Part shown: positions 34,727-46,517 of the stretch, piece by piece
Layout of the letters: each line of letters opens with the position of its first letter
Position numbering within the stretch: the first letter of the stretch is position 1
Assembly (NCBI GenBank): GCA_963978545.1
Contig: OZ021722.1
Span: 107,423,942 to 107,487,941, forward strand
Length of the DNA: 64,000 nt
From: Linyphia triangularis
Lineage: Eukaryota > Arthropoda > Arachnida > Araneae > Linyphiidae
Direction of reading: 5' to 3'
Notes under the pieces: generated by a model
The model's input: the letters and a program-made list of their open reading frames with translations, nothing else
The model's database searches: none
Told to the model about the DNA's origin: nothing
Made by a program: the position numbers and the translations under genes

Positions 34727-36440
34727 CTGCATATACACTGACGTAAGGATTTTAAATATAAAATAATATATATTAGACGCTACTTTAGAGTTTTTAATTT
34801 ATGTCATTTCATTAAGGTGATGTTTGCAAAATAAATTAGAGTTTAGGAGAAAATCCTAGTAAAGGGTCATTCCCTGTACCCGCTGTGTTAAAATCTTCTA
34901 GCCCAGTGCATTTAGAAACTACTTTGTTGAAAACTTTGAAATTTGGTGAGTTGGTGCGAGAATGAAATAACATAAATTGTTTTCATTTAATTTCAATCGA
35001 TTATAAATGAAATAATTAAAATAGAAAAAACCAAAGATAGGTGGAGCTACTGCATATACAGTGACGTAAGGATTTTAAATATAAAATAATATATATTAGA
35101 CGCTACTTTAGAGTTTTTAATTTATGTCATTTCATTAAGGTGATGTTTGCAAAATAAATTAGAGTTTAGGAGAAAATCCTAGTAACGGGTCATTCCCTGT
35201 ACCCGCTGTGTTAAAATCTTCTAGCCCAGTGCATTTAGAAACTACTTTGTTGAAAACTTTGAAATTTGGTGAGTTGGTGCGAGAATGAAATAACATAAAT
35301 TGTTTTCATTAAATTTCTATCGATTATAAATGAAAAAATTAAAATAGAAAAAATCAAAGATACTGCATATACACTGACGTAAGGATTTTAAATATAAATT
35401 AATATATATTAGACGCTACTTTAGAGTTTTTAATTTATGTCATTTCATTAAGGTGATGTTTGCAAAATAAATTAGAGTTTAGGAGAAAATCCTAGTAACG
35501 GGTCATTCCCTGTACCCGCTGTGTTAAAATCTTCTAGCCCAGTGCATTTAGAAACTACTTTGTTGAAAACTTTGAAATTTGGTGAGTTGGTGAGAGAATG
35601 AAATAACATAAATTGTTTTCATTAAATTTCTATCGATTATAAATGAAAAAATTAAAATAGAAAAAATCAAAGATACTGCATATACACTGACGTAAGGATT
35701 TTAAATATAAATTAATATATATTAGACGCTACTTTAGAGTTTTTAATTTATGTCATTTCATTAAGGTGATGTTTGCAAAATAAATTAGAGTTTAGGAGAA
35801 AATCCTAGTAACGGGTCATTCCCTGTACCCGCTGTGTTAAAATCTTCTAGCCCAGTGCATTTAGAAACTACTTTGTTGAAAACTTTGAAATTTGGTGAGT
35901 TGGTGAGAGAATGAAATAACATAAATTGTTTTCATTAAATTTCTATCGATTATAAATGAAAAAATTAAAATAGAAAAAATCAAAGATACTGCATATACAC
36001 TGACGTAAGGATTTTAAATATAAATTAATATATATTAGACGCTACTTTAGAGTTTTTAATTTATGTCATTTCATTAAGGTGATGTTTGCAAAATAAATTA
36101 GAGTTTAGGAGAAAATCCTAGTAACGGGTCATTCCCTGTACCCGCTGTGTTAAAATCTTCTAGCCCAGTGCATTTAGAAACTACTTTGTTGAAAACTTTG
36201 AAATTTGGTGAGTTGGTGCGAGAATGAAATAACATAAATTGTTTTCATTTAATTTCTATCGATTATAAATGAAAATTAAAATAGAAAAAAGAAAAAATAG
36301 GTGGAGCTACTGCATATACATTGACGTAAGGATTTTATATATAAAATAATATATATTAGACGCTACTTTAGAGTTTTTAATTTATGTCATTTCATTAAGT
36401 GGTACTTTTTGTATGTACTCACAAAATTCCAAGGTTTTAT
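34727..36440 (+). repeat. Tandem array, ~313-323-bp unit
   Basis: The anchor CTGCATAT recurs at 34727, 35050, 35363, 35676, 35989 and 36310 (spacing 323, 313, 313, 313, 321). Units contain CTGACGTAAGGATTTTAAA, GACGCTACTTTAGAGTTT, then CCTAGTAACGGGTCATTCC and CTAGCCCAGTGCATTTAG. The middle three are nearly identical and lack AGGTGGAGC. The last unit runs into a reversed copy of the parent repeat (to about 36560). No coding. Confidence 0.93.
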
Positions 36441-36560
36441 AGAAAGTAGTTTCTAAATGCACTGGGCTAGAAGATTGTAACACAACGAGAATAAGTAATG
36501 GTTCATACTAGGACTTCCTCTTAAAAAAATCAATACAATCAGTAACTTTAAACGTACACA
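36300..36560 (-). repeat. Parent repeat of the array, reverse copy
   Basis: Read on the minus strand this is collinear with 53540-54012: TTAAGAGGAAGTCCTAG, then CTAGCCCAGTGCATTTAG, ACTACTTTCTATAAAACC, CACTTAATGAAATGACAT and finally AATCCTTACGTCA. The array units contain the second half of this repeat inverted against the first half. Confidence 0.7.
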
Positions 36561-37016
36561 CAACTTGTTCTTATTATATTCAAACCATACATATTTTTTT
36601 TAATAAAAAGAGGGCAAACGTTATCAATAAATAAATAAGTTTTCCATAAAATATTATAGTACTACCTGTAACAAAATCCATAAGAAAATACATTTATATG
36701 AGATATTAAATCTAACAATTTTATATTTTGGAAAAGAGAATATTGTAAAATATTCCATAAAAATACAATCTCGAAATTTAAATGCATGCATTTTAAAAAT
36801 TCTTGCGCTAATTTTACTTTTAAAGCATCGCAAATGAATTTGTATTTTCTTTGGTATTACTTTGAAACTATACCTGGAAGGATATAAATATATTGGATTT
36901 GGGTATAAATATGTGGAAACCTTAGAATTGATCCCAGAATCATATTGGTAAAATATAAATCTATTAGTTTATCGTTTGGTAGCAACGACAATTCTTTATA
37001 TGTCTCATTCAAGAAA
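36561..37016. other. Non-coding, nothing recognised
   Basis: AT-rich DNA between the array and the family H repeat; no gene or element border seen. Confidence 0.4.
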
Positions 37017-37660
37017 CTAGGGGTGTGGAACATCGCAGAATTTTCAATTACACAATAATATTGACGTGGATTTGTGTCATCTACCTTATTTATATTTTCA
37101 TTATTCGTTTAGTAAATATGGACAGTTTGGAGAAATTTTTCACGATAATTCTTGTACGGGTCTTTAAAAAAAAAAAAAGGCCTTCGCCAAAATGATGGTT
37201 TTGACGATATCCTTATCGATAATTCTTATATTATCCTTTCTTATAAGTGAAACTGAGAAGAGAAGAAAAAACGATCGTTGATGAGGTATCCTTAAGGAAA
37301 GAGAAATCTGTGTTGAAGGCCTTTGCTTTCCAACTTTTTCAGCCATTAAAACATTTTTATGAAAATTTCGGTGGTAGATATTTTTAGAACACCTTAAGTG
37401 GCATTATCACCGCGATTTTGAACAAAATCATTAGAGCCGTTATGTAGCAATTACTGAAAAACATGATTTTTTCAAAAGCAGCTACCCTATGCGCGAATTT
37501 GACGAAAACTCTAATGGTAGGCCCTTGTGCCATCCTCACACCGAATTTGAACATTGTAGATCAATTTATTCGGGAGTTATGCTGACCACGTACCCACAGA
37601 CATACATTTTTTCTAGATAACTTTTTTGAGATCAGGGTATTCCAAAACGTGGTAAAATGC

Positions 37661-37691
<31 letters not shown>

Positions 37692-37744
37692 GACGAATAC
37701 TATACTTTCATTACCCTATGTATACATATGGGTAATTGAAAGTA
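37017..37744 (-). repeat. Dispersed repeat family H, full copy
   Basis: 728 bp, reverse of the 19761 copy: plus-strand left edge CTAGGGGTGTGGAACATCGC, right edge ATACATATGGGTAATTGAA and AGTA. Contains a ~27-base A run near 37661. Non-coding. Confidence 0.65.
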
Positions 37745-37867
37745 AAGATAAAAGATTAGAAATATCTGTAACCTGTTAGTCAGGATAAATATGCAAAAGA
37801 TAATTTTAATTTTAAATAATGAATGTTCGTGTTCTTTTAAACACATTAAACATGAATGCTTACGTAA

Positions 37868-38160
37868 TAGACTGCGAGGCGACTGCAATTTTTGGACCCC
37901 ATCGGACATCATTCTGATTTTTTTTTTTATAGAAATTAGAGAAAAGTGAGTAGATTACTAATCTACTGATCTGCCGTGGCAAAAATGGCCGAAACTGGTC
38001 AAAAATCGACTTTTAATAAGTTGAACTAAATCCAATTGCCAAATGAGACATAACTTGCCAAATAAAGAGTATTTTTTTATTTGGTAACCCTCACTCTTTA
38101 ATTTTCAATTAAAAAGGTTGCAGACGATTCAGATGTCTGGCGACGGTCTACTTGCATAGA
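37868..38160. mobile_element. Foldback MITE family A, left half only
   Basis: Begins TAGACTGCGAGGCGACTGC and matches the full copies until GACGGTCTACTTGCAT. It is then replaced by a perfect-looking palindrome (38177-38520) that contains the family's central segment twice. The right terminal repeat is missing. Confidence 0.75.
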
Positions 38161-38176
38161 TGCACTATCTAAATGC

Positions 38177-38520
38177 ATTTTATCTAAAATAATTTTTCAA
38201 ATTGTAAAAGTAAATTGTTTTATTTGTTACACAAATAAAATCTCTGGTTCGGAAAATTTATATCTTTTAAAAGTAAGCCAAATTGGCAACATCAGTTACG
38301 TCATCCCTGACGTAATGTTTATTGCCAACTTGGCTCCCTTTTAATAGATCTATTAAAAGGGAGCCAAGTTGGCAATAAACATTACGTCAGGGATGACGTA
38401 ACTGATGTTGCCAATTTGGCTTACTATTAAAAGATATAAATTTTCCGAACCAGAGATTTTATTTGTGTAACAAATAAAACAATTTACTTTTACAATTTGA
38501 AAAATTATTTTAGATAAAAT
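38177..38520. repeat. 344-bp near-perfect palindrome
   Basis: Two 172-bp arms meet with no spacer at TAGATC|TA (centre between 38348 and 38349). I found one mismatch (TTTTAAAAG against CTATTAAAAG). Each arm holds the inner part of a family A MITE (ATTACGTCAGGGATGACGTA) plus unrelated flanking sequence ending TTTTAGATAAAAT. Confidence 0.9.
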
Positions 38521-38628
38521 AAAGGTTCAAAATTACACAGTAAATGGGAAAACTGTTAGCGTCCTTTTTTCATAACATTTTCGAAAATTATGCATGTATT
38601 TAAACTTTCACACGTGTGTAACCATCTC

Positions 38629-38824
38629 CCCCCCCCCCCCTTCTACCCGACCAAACGGTATGGTGATTAGGGTGCTAGCTTCTAGACCGCGAGATTGCGG
38701 GTTCGAATCCCGTGTAAGGCATGGGTGTGTTTGTAAATGTATGTTGGCTTGTAATTGACGAATGTTTCGGAGCATTATAGCCCTCGTGTTGCTGACAGCA
38801 CCAGATAATCTGAAAACAACCAAC
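38629..38824 (+). mobile_element. tRNA-derived SINE family 1, copy 1
   Basis: A box TATGGTGATTAGGGTGC and B box GGGTTCGAATCCC, followed by a body (ATGTATGTTGGCTTG, ATTATAGCCCTCGTGTTGC) and an AACAACCAAC tail. A 10-bp duplication TAACCATCTC lies on both sides (38619-38628, 38825-38834). It is a retroposed SINE, not a tRNA gene: the body is unrelated and the fold incomplete. Confidence 0.82.
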
Positions 38825-38949
38825 TAACCATCTCTCCCTCACGTGAGGAAGGGATGGGACATTCGTCTTGCTCTTTTAATTTGCTTATTAAGGGTTAATT
38901 GCTTATTAAGGGTTATTTGCTTATTAAGTTGATTCCTTCTATATCGGTA

Positions 38950-39491
38950 ATGTTAATTTGTCATATTTCAAGTACCTTTTTCTCAGAAAGTAATTGAAAT
39001 AGAAGCCTAATTTTTTTTTCAGTGCATTTAGCAGACACTTGTTATTCTACTGAAGTTAGCTTTTAATTGTAATTAGCTTACTTTTTTTGTAAAGAAATTT
39101 TTGTGAGTGTCAAATTTGTTAAAAATCAAAAAAAAAATTCGCCAAAATAAGCTAAAACAAAAATATTTTTAAAATAACAACATTTTAATTCTGTGTATAT
39201 AGATACATAAAAGTAATACGTAGTAAAAAAGTTCAGAAGATAATTTGTGCAGTTTCTGAGAAAAAGGTACATGAATATTGAAAAATGTTGTTTTGAGTAA
39301 AACACAATTTAAAGAAAAACTTAACTTACACTAATACTTACCAATTTTGTCTTGAAAAAATTATTAAAAATCCTTCTAGTTGAGGTATTATTATAAATGA
39401 GGTATCCTTTAAAAAGGGGAAAATTTAAATTTTGATAAACAATAATAACCTCAAAATTTATTATTTAAAAATTTTAGGGTACAAACTCCCC
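38950..39491. repeat. Inverted repeat block with a TTAA-type right end
   Basis: CAAGTACCTTTTTCTCAGAAA near 38970 is complementary to TTTCTGAGAAAAAGGTAC near 39252. The right edge GGGTACAAACTCCCC is followed by TTAA, like the ends of the other TTAA-target MITEs. No matching left end was found, so limits are uncertain. Confidence 0.4.
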
Positions 39492-40139
39492 TTAAACTAA
39501 AATAAAAATAAATACAATCATACTTACATTTTTAAGTGTGTTAAAATGTTTCAAAATGTAATTAAAAAAATTTCAATGTACTATCACCAGAAAATAATTT
39601 ATTCGAAACCTTTTTGTAAAAAGTGTCCCATTCCTCATTCTCTCCCATATGTTTGTTTCGCAGTTATTTCAAATTCAAATTAGGATGTCTTTTCCGAAAG
39701 GCAAATCCTCACGATACAAAATTTAATCCGGGACTTTTTCACTCTATGCTGCTACCTTCAAAGAAACATTATTTTCAGGCATCAATTTGCTTATCAATAT
39801 TTTTAAAAAAGTGTGTACGTCATACGGATTAAACAGCATTCTCTACTTTAGGAGCTCCAAAAAGCTGTCACTAAAACATCGCAAAGAAAAGAAATTACAC
39901 AACACACCTTCTTCTAAAAAGTGTTTATTTACTTCCGAATACTACACGGTAGAAGAAATCAAAGAAAAATAAATTATAAAAGAATCTGTTTTTCAGTAAG
40001 ACGTGAAAATGGGGTACGTGAAAATGGGGTATTGTCTGAAGAAGGATTATCGATTGATAGTTAACTTAAGACTTTACTCTCAAAGGAATTTAAGATGCAA
40101 AATAGTTTTTTCAATGATTACTTTAAAAATAAATATTAA
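39492..40139. other. Non-coding, nothing recognised
   Basis: Overlapping short open stretches at 39623-39972 have no recognisable family. Two copies of GTGAAAATGGGGTA lie at about 40004-40030. Otherwise featureless. Confidence 0.35.
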
Positions 40140-40143
40140 ATAG

Positions 40144-40592
40144 TGTTGCACAAATTGTCTGTATATAGTGTAAATAGTGACGTATTGTTTTAAAATTCTA
40201 TTGTAATTTATTTTATCTTATTTTATTTATTAACAGCGATTATACAAGTTAGAAAAAGGTGGCAACACTTAAAGCAATCGAGAAACTTCGAGATGTTTCT
40301 TTTTCGATGAATTGGCTGGAAATTTCGGGAATGTTCTTACTCGCCTGCTATATAAAGATCGGAGATCGGGAAAGTCTTCATATTGACTCCGGACTTCTAT
40401 GAAAGCTGATCGCTTTGTTTACCTACTAGGGTGGACTTGTATAATCGCTGCTTTCGAAGTTGTTCTTGCTGAAGCTTGTGAGCCATTACACTGTTGTCTG
40501 TGAATAAATTTTGTGCCTGACAAGAGTGAATAAATAGTAGTTTTCATCTTAAAAACTATGCCATCATTGCCTCAGTGGAAAAATTCATAACA
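40144..40592 (+). mobile_element. Solo LTR, family 1, copy 4
   Basis: 449 bp, TGTTGCACAAATTGTC...TTCATAACA, duplication ATAG (40140-40143, 40593-40596). TATA box in GCTATATAAAGATCGG near 40347 and AATAAATAGTAG near 40530. No adjoining internal retroelement. Confidence 0.88.
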
Positions 40593-40670
40593 ATAGTGTC
40601 TGTATAGTGATATGAAAATACTCATTACTAGGTTCTTTTATGTGCTTTTAAATAAATAACTACTGTTTAA

Positions 40671-41040
40671 GGTTGTCTAGGACTCAAAATTTTAAAAATT
40701 CTCATTTTTTTTTATTATTATTATTATTAATTTTTTTATAGTAAAAAGTAATTAAAAGATTTATAAATAAAATGACACAAAATTTTTTGTTTCTATCATT
40801 AATAGAATTTGAAATATTTAAGTTTTTGTTACATGACAACAGTATCACGGACTTGCTGTCGTAAAACTTAGGAGCAGTTTTCCTCGGTGAAGGCTTTTTG
40901 TCCCTTTTTTGAGTTTAAGTGAAGTTAACTTAAAAACTACTTGTTGTAAATGTATGAAACTTTCCACAATCATTTTTCATATATATTTCTTTAATTTGTT
41001 CTCAGGAATTATGTATTTTAATTTAACTTTTTTTTTTTAA
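40671..41040 (-). mobile_element. TTAA MITE family D, partial copy
   Basis: After TTAA, GGTTGTCTAGGACTCAAAAT and the following ~370 bases match the right half of the family D element (TGACAACAGTATCACGGACT, CGGTGAAGGCTTTTTGTCCC). The other end is missing. Confidence 0.55.
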
Positions 41041-41477
41041 AGTTTTTATTACTTAGCATAGGGGAGATCGAGTTTGGTTGAAACTGGGGCAGGTTGAAAC
41101 AACCGCCCCTGATTAAAAATCTGTTCAAAAATCTGATTTTATAAGTTTAAATTTTTCATCCAAAGAGGGCAATCCAGAAACGTCTAACCTGCATTATATG
41201 TACAAGAAAAACTTTTTTTTTTTTTCAACATGTTTAGTATTTTAAAAAGAAAAAACTGTTTTTAAGAAGGATGAGTAAATTTTCAAAGCTTAATAAGATA
41301 TCGCATTTTGTCTAGTATAGACTAGTAAAAGTTATTTATTCATAAAGGGTGTATAGTGCATAGTTGTGGCTTGCAATTCACCTGTTTTGAAAAGCACACG
41401 TGCATGGCTACTGGTACTTAGCGTCTTGTTAAGTTAAAATGACGTATTGGTGCAGGTTGAAACAAAAGGGACGGGAC

Positions 41478-41824
41478 TATACTAAACTTCAACTTAACTT
41501 GACATTATTAGATGGTAGATCGTCAAGTGCTCATAGGCAATTTATCCAGTTTGGCGGCGTGAAAGCATAATGCTCGCCAAACCATATAGCCTTTTGTTCG
41601 ACAAACGGGATGGACAGGAATACTGTATCACCCCATTCAATTTTCATTCTTCTCCTGTCCAACAAGAAAAAATCAAACTCAGCCCAGCAACCCTGTAGAG
41701 AACAAAAGGCTATAAGGTTTGGCGATAATTATGTCTTCACTCCGCTAAAATGGATTAAATGCCAATGAGCACGGTGAAGATCTATATCGTCTAGTGATGT
41801 CAAGTTAAGTTGGAGTTTATTATA
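41478..41824. mobile_element. Foldback MITE family F, copy 2
   Basis: Ends TATACTAAACTTCAACTTAA and its diverged complement. Same inverted blocks as 25355-25592, but the centre carries about 105 extra bases (GACAAACGGGATGGACAGG...). Surrounding sequence GCAGGTTGAAACA occurs on both outer sides and at 41090. Confidence 0.7.
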
Positions 41825-41996
41825 GTTGAAACAGTGTCTCATTCCCTCTATGTGCCCTCTTGCTTGTGTCCACGTGAGGTTAGAAACCTGGCATTAAACA
41901 ATGTGCTTGTTCCTTCATCATATAACGTTGCTGATTGATTTACCGGATATGTAAAAAGACACACAAATTTGTCCATTAGAACTCTGCAAGCAACTG

Positions 41997-42181
41997 CAGT
42001 CAACTCGCGATAACTCGAAGTTCAATGGACTGGCCGAATTCTTCGAGTTATACGAAGTTCGAGTTATCGAGAGTTACTCGGTAGTTATTTGCTATTCAAG
42101 GCATACTCTTGGGACCTAATGAAAACTTCGAGATAAACGGATATTCGATTTATGAAACTTCGAGTTATTACGAGTCGACTG
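41997..42181. mobile_element. pogo/Tigger-like MITE
   Basis: About 185 bp. CAGTCAACTCGCGATAACTC at the left and the complement of CAGTCGACTCGTAATAACTC at the right, next to TG/TA. Inner CGAAGTT and TTCGAGTTA motifs repeat. The CAGTCGACTC start resembles insect pogo/Tigger-derived MITEs (memory, unchecked). Confidence 0.6.
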
Positions 42182-42737
42182 TAGTTTAGCTCGAGCTACC
42201 ACCTTTAACCAGCGCAAATTCCAAATTGTTTTTTGAAAATTATTCTCGTGTCTTTGAAAACAAAATTTTCAAGCTGCTGAGACATACAACATAAAACATG
42301 GACGATACAAAAATAACTAGTCCATTGCCAAAACAGAATTATTGCTGGAAAATGTATCAAGCAAGTGTGATATTTTACCTCAGTCGAGCATGGGACTCTA
42401 GTGACAGTCACTATAGCTATTATTTCTGTGACAGGAAATGCAGTATCATCGATATTCGTGTTTCGTAGGGTAGTGTTCTGATATGGACCACCAAGTGAAT
42501 CACCAAGATGTGTAGGATTAGCCAATCTTTCAGGTTAGATGAAGGACACCGACTTTATTGCCTTTTTGAAACATTTCATTTCATTCAAGCAAGGTGCGAA
42601 TTCCACATTTCTATCAATATCATAGATTTCTGTACAAGAAACGGTATTGGTCTCTTGCGCTTTGCACAACATTGCTCCCTCATACCTTATCCTATCGATC
42701 ATAGTTCCTTTGCACCTCTAAAAAAGTGTACTAATAC

Positions 42738-43276
42738 TAGAAGTCGGGGATATATCGATACGACGATATTTGTATCGATATTTCTAAAAAAATATCGATA
42801 TTAAAAATATCGATAAAAGTCACCGATATATCGATATTTTCAAAAATTTTTAGTTTTTGGATGATCGTTTTGTAGTTAAATGTGTTTTTTCAATTTTCTT
42901 TTTTCCATTTTCAAAAACTTCAAAACTGAATTTTGAACTTGGCTGAAAGACAGTTAAAATGGCACCAATATTCAATATTTTTCCCATACTAAAAGCTATT
43001 GAAAATTATCTTAACTTTTATTAAAATCACTGCACCAATTAAGCGAAAATGTAACTTTTTTTTTTTTTTTTTTTTTGTAAAATATCCATTTCAGTTGAGA
43101 AAGTAGTCACCTTACAAACAAGCAATCATGAAAAGTAGAAATTTACCCCAAAAAGCTTTGTTTCAGGCAAAATTGAAAATCAAATAAAAAAAAAATCTTG
43201 TATCGATACATCGATATTTTTTTCTATGCAACGATATAGTATCGATATTTATTTTGATCGATATTTCCGACCTCTA
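42738..43276. mobile_element. hAT-type MITE rich in TATCGATA
   Basis: 539 bp. Ends TAGAAGTCGGGGATATATCG and the complement of TAGAGGTCGGAAATATCG. Flanking octamers ACTAATAC and ATTAATAC differ at one base, as expected of an old 8-bp duplication. About ten ATCGAT motifs lie mostly at the two ends. Second copy 55976-57237, in reverse orientation. Confidence 0.72.
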
Positions 43277-43314
43277 ATTAATACCGTATGTGACAGTTGG
43301 ATAAAAGACAAAAG

Positions 43315-43501
43315 AATTTCCGAAATTCCCGTAAAAATGCCTTAATGGCTTAAAAAGTTGGAAAAAAAACACCTATAACACAAAGTTCTCTTTCTTTGAG
43401 CATAGTTCATCAACGATCGTTTTTTCTTCTCTCCCCTGTTTCATTTATAAGAAAGGATAATATAGGAACTGTCGAAAAGTATGTCGCCAAAATCATCATC
43501 A

Positions 43502-43533
<32 letters not shown>

Positions 43534-43672
43534 ATCATACATGAATTATCGCAAGAAATATCGCCAAACTGGCCACTTTTGCTAAATGATTGATGAAAAA
43601 AACGGTAAATGACACAAATCCAAGTCAGTATTATAGTGTAATTGAAAGTTATGCGATGTTCCACACCCGTAG
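43315..43672 (+). repeat. Repeat family H, 3' half
   Basis: Matches the second half of 19761-20477, including GAGCATAGTTCATCAACGAT, a ~25-base T run near 43502 and the end GATGTTCCACACCCGTAG. Confidence 0.6.
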
Positions 43673-45362
43673 TTCAAGATGAATTATATTCCGAAAATTT
43701 TAATTAATTTTTTTTTTCAATCATAATATTTATCTTGAAGGTAAACATCAGTTAGTTTTTGTAAATATTTATGATTATAATTAATCCTATACAAATTTTT
43801 TCCGAGTCTGATAATTTTTTATGCTTTCAAATCAGAAGATCGTTACAGGGATTATTGGGATTTGTGCACCACGAAATATATTAGATTTAAAAAAAAACAA
43901 AATATAATTAATATCCAAAGGACATTAAAATAGTTGTCCCCATCAAAAAAATTCTATGTTTGTTTGAACTCCATGTTTACATTGTTAAATAAAAGTAGTA
44001 CTTTTTTATGTTTCACACACTGAAAATAAGTGAAAATATGTTATAGATATTGAAAACAAGTTTTATGATGCATTTAGTTAAAAAAAAGCGTAAATAATGA
44101 AACTTTTTCCTTAAAGCCTTAACACAAATTGCATTGAAAAAAACTCTTTGACTTGGATTATGTTTGAAAATAGATATTAAAGTAAAAATAGATTCTTTTT
44201 TATCCAATATACACTGGTCATCAAAAATAATGGACGATGATGGAATGAAAACGTAACTGATACTTAATGGAAACTTATTGACAGAAATTTAAACAGAAGC
44301 ATTAGTGAATATAAATTACAACGTCTGGCAGTTGACTATTCTTAAAATATTGAAATTAAAACCAAATTTATGGAAATCGTAAAACTTAAGTCACCACTTT
44401 TCGAATTTTTTTTCTTTATTATGGTGAAAGGTCACCTCGGACATATAGGCATACCTCACATCTCGATATCATAGACTTTACCAAAATGTTAATCAAGTCT
44501 TGTGAAACTGCAAGTCCCTCTTCTAAAAATTTGTTGCGTATTAATACTTTAAACGATGAATATTTCACAGAGAATGGACAGCAGCAACCTTTTTATTAAC
44601 AATTTTAATAAAACACAGAAGTTTTCCGTTTTTTAACTCTGTTGCCAAATACATTCACACAGTAAAACAGCAAACGATTATATTATGCGCAAACAATTAT
44701 ATTATGTGCGGTGACGTCATCGCCGTCAGATCTTAGAGCGCAACAAAGTTCATCCGAACGTAAAGTTTATCGTTGTTATCCCCCAGACCTTGTGGTTACA
44801 AGCCACATTTTTATATTAGGATAAGTGATTGATATCGTGTTAATGGTGAATTAAAGAAAAATATTTGATCTGGCTAGTAATACATGCAGAAAGTGTAAGT
44901 CAGTCTCTAAAATTAAAGAAGAATGATATATTTAGCTTTTTTAAAGTTAGTACAAATAAAAATTTGTGTACGTATTTTTTTTTTTTCTTTCAGAAAAACT
45001 GTTGTTAAACTGTTATATTTCACTTTACCATCCTGATTAACATATTAGACAAAAAGTAAATTAGTTCTGCATAATTTTACGTAAAGCTTTGAATCACATT
45101 GATAAATTTCTTCATTGACTTTAAATATAGAAAATTATGTTACAATTTTAAAACTCACAAAATTAAAAATATAATACATTGTATTACATTATATATATGA
45201 TTTAAATTTATAACAAATGTCAAAAAATATTATTAATTACTATATAATATTTTGAATTTTTCGTTCTCATTGAAAACATTTTGTTATTATAAATATTAAT
45301 TAATAGAAAATGCTTCTAAATAATTGGTAAATAATTGAATTGTATTTTGAAAGTAAACACAC

Positions 45363-45393
<31 letters not shown>

Positions 45394-45402
45394 CTACTAT
45401 AT
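43673..45402. other. Long non-coding stretch
   Basis: AT-rich, with TTATATTATGCGCAAACAAT / ATTATATTATGTGCGGTGACG at 44676-44708 as a short direct repeat, and a 30-base A run at 45366-45393 directly before the LTR. No gene recognised. Confidence 0.4.
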
Positions 45403-46154
45403 TGTTGCGTGGACGGATTTGAAAGATTTGAAGCCAAAGCAGATCAAAACTTGCAGAAATTTATTCCAATATAACTCTTCTCAGATTCTCTTAAAACTCC
45501 AGAACTTCTCGTTCTAGTAGACAGAATACAGCTCTTTTCACAACAATAGAGCACAAAACAGCAGTTAAAAACTTGACAACACAACTGCTTAAATCGCTGC
45601 AAAAGACAATGCAGTACAGTTCGCTTTCGGAACTCTCTGAACGCTCACTGAGACTCAGTAATTCCAGTCAACTAATGGACTCAGCTAACAACTAACTCCA
45701 TCACCCGCTCTCCTGAGCTTTTTATAGGGGAGGGGAACATTCTTGAGACTTCTAGAGGTAGATATTTGGAGAACTTTCCAGGTCGTAGTCGAAAATTCCT
45801 ATACATGTACATGGTGACCGAAAATGTCGCAAATTGACGCCAAGTTTGGTGACATTTGGCTATTTCTCGCTAAATTAGGCGACAAAAATTAGTCGCCAAA
45901 ATCATCGCCAACTTGGCTCTATCTCGCCAATTTGGCGAGATTGCCATTACCATAATGTTAAATGCCCTGCTCCTTGTAAAACTCGCTTCCCAGCTTTACC
46001 TCTGTAAAACTCGTTATCAAGCATCAAGAGACTCATTGCAGGGAAGTCAACTTAATACGAACTATTGCACTGCCTTATGCGAAATGTACATCAATGTTCC
46101 TATTTACAAAATTAACACTACGAAATATTTACAAATATACAAAAATTCGTAACA
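45403..46154 (-). mobile_element. Solo LTR, family 2, copy 2
   Basis: 752 bp, same ends as 26188-26907, duplication ATAT (45399-45402, 46155-46158). It is longer than copy 1 because of extra GCCAAATTTGGCGA-type sequence near 45840-45890. The open stretch at its right end is LTR sequence, not a gene. Confidence 0.83.
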
Positions 46155-46517
46155 ATATATTTTTTAAATGACTCATTTAAAATGTTTCGTAAATGTCATA
46201 ACATAAACATAAAAGAAGTTTGGATCATCATCAGGAAGATCTAATTTCTTTTTTTTGCTTTCGGTTCAACACGAAGCAGATTGATGTAGAATTTGAAGAG
46301 ACAGTTCAGAAATTGAAAAACATTTTCTTTCGTGTTTATCCGGTTGTTTTTTCTGGAGTGGTCTCGATTGATAGTCTTCATTTCTAGCTTCATGGTCCTG
46401 CTTACATAGACATTGCAATCCAATTTGTAACATGGAGGCAGAAATTATAGTACCTCGATGAAATAAAATCATGTGCACAGTGTTCGGCATGTAGTAGCAG
46501 TTATATATACTTCTTAA

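Noticed and set aside
38640..38720. tRNA gene candidates (also 55160-55240, 60180-60250, 15400-15470)
   Set aside because: A and B boxes are present, but each is followed by a conserved non-tRNA body and tail and flanked by TSDs or repeated elsewhere; these are SINEs.
39623..39972. Two overlapping short open frames
   Set aside because: No recognisable domain, no exon borders, AT-rich composition like the surroundings.
45913..46152. 79-codon open frame
   Set aside because: It lies within the family 2 solo LTR and is antisense to the LTR orientation.
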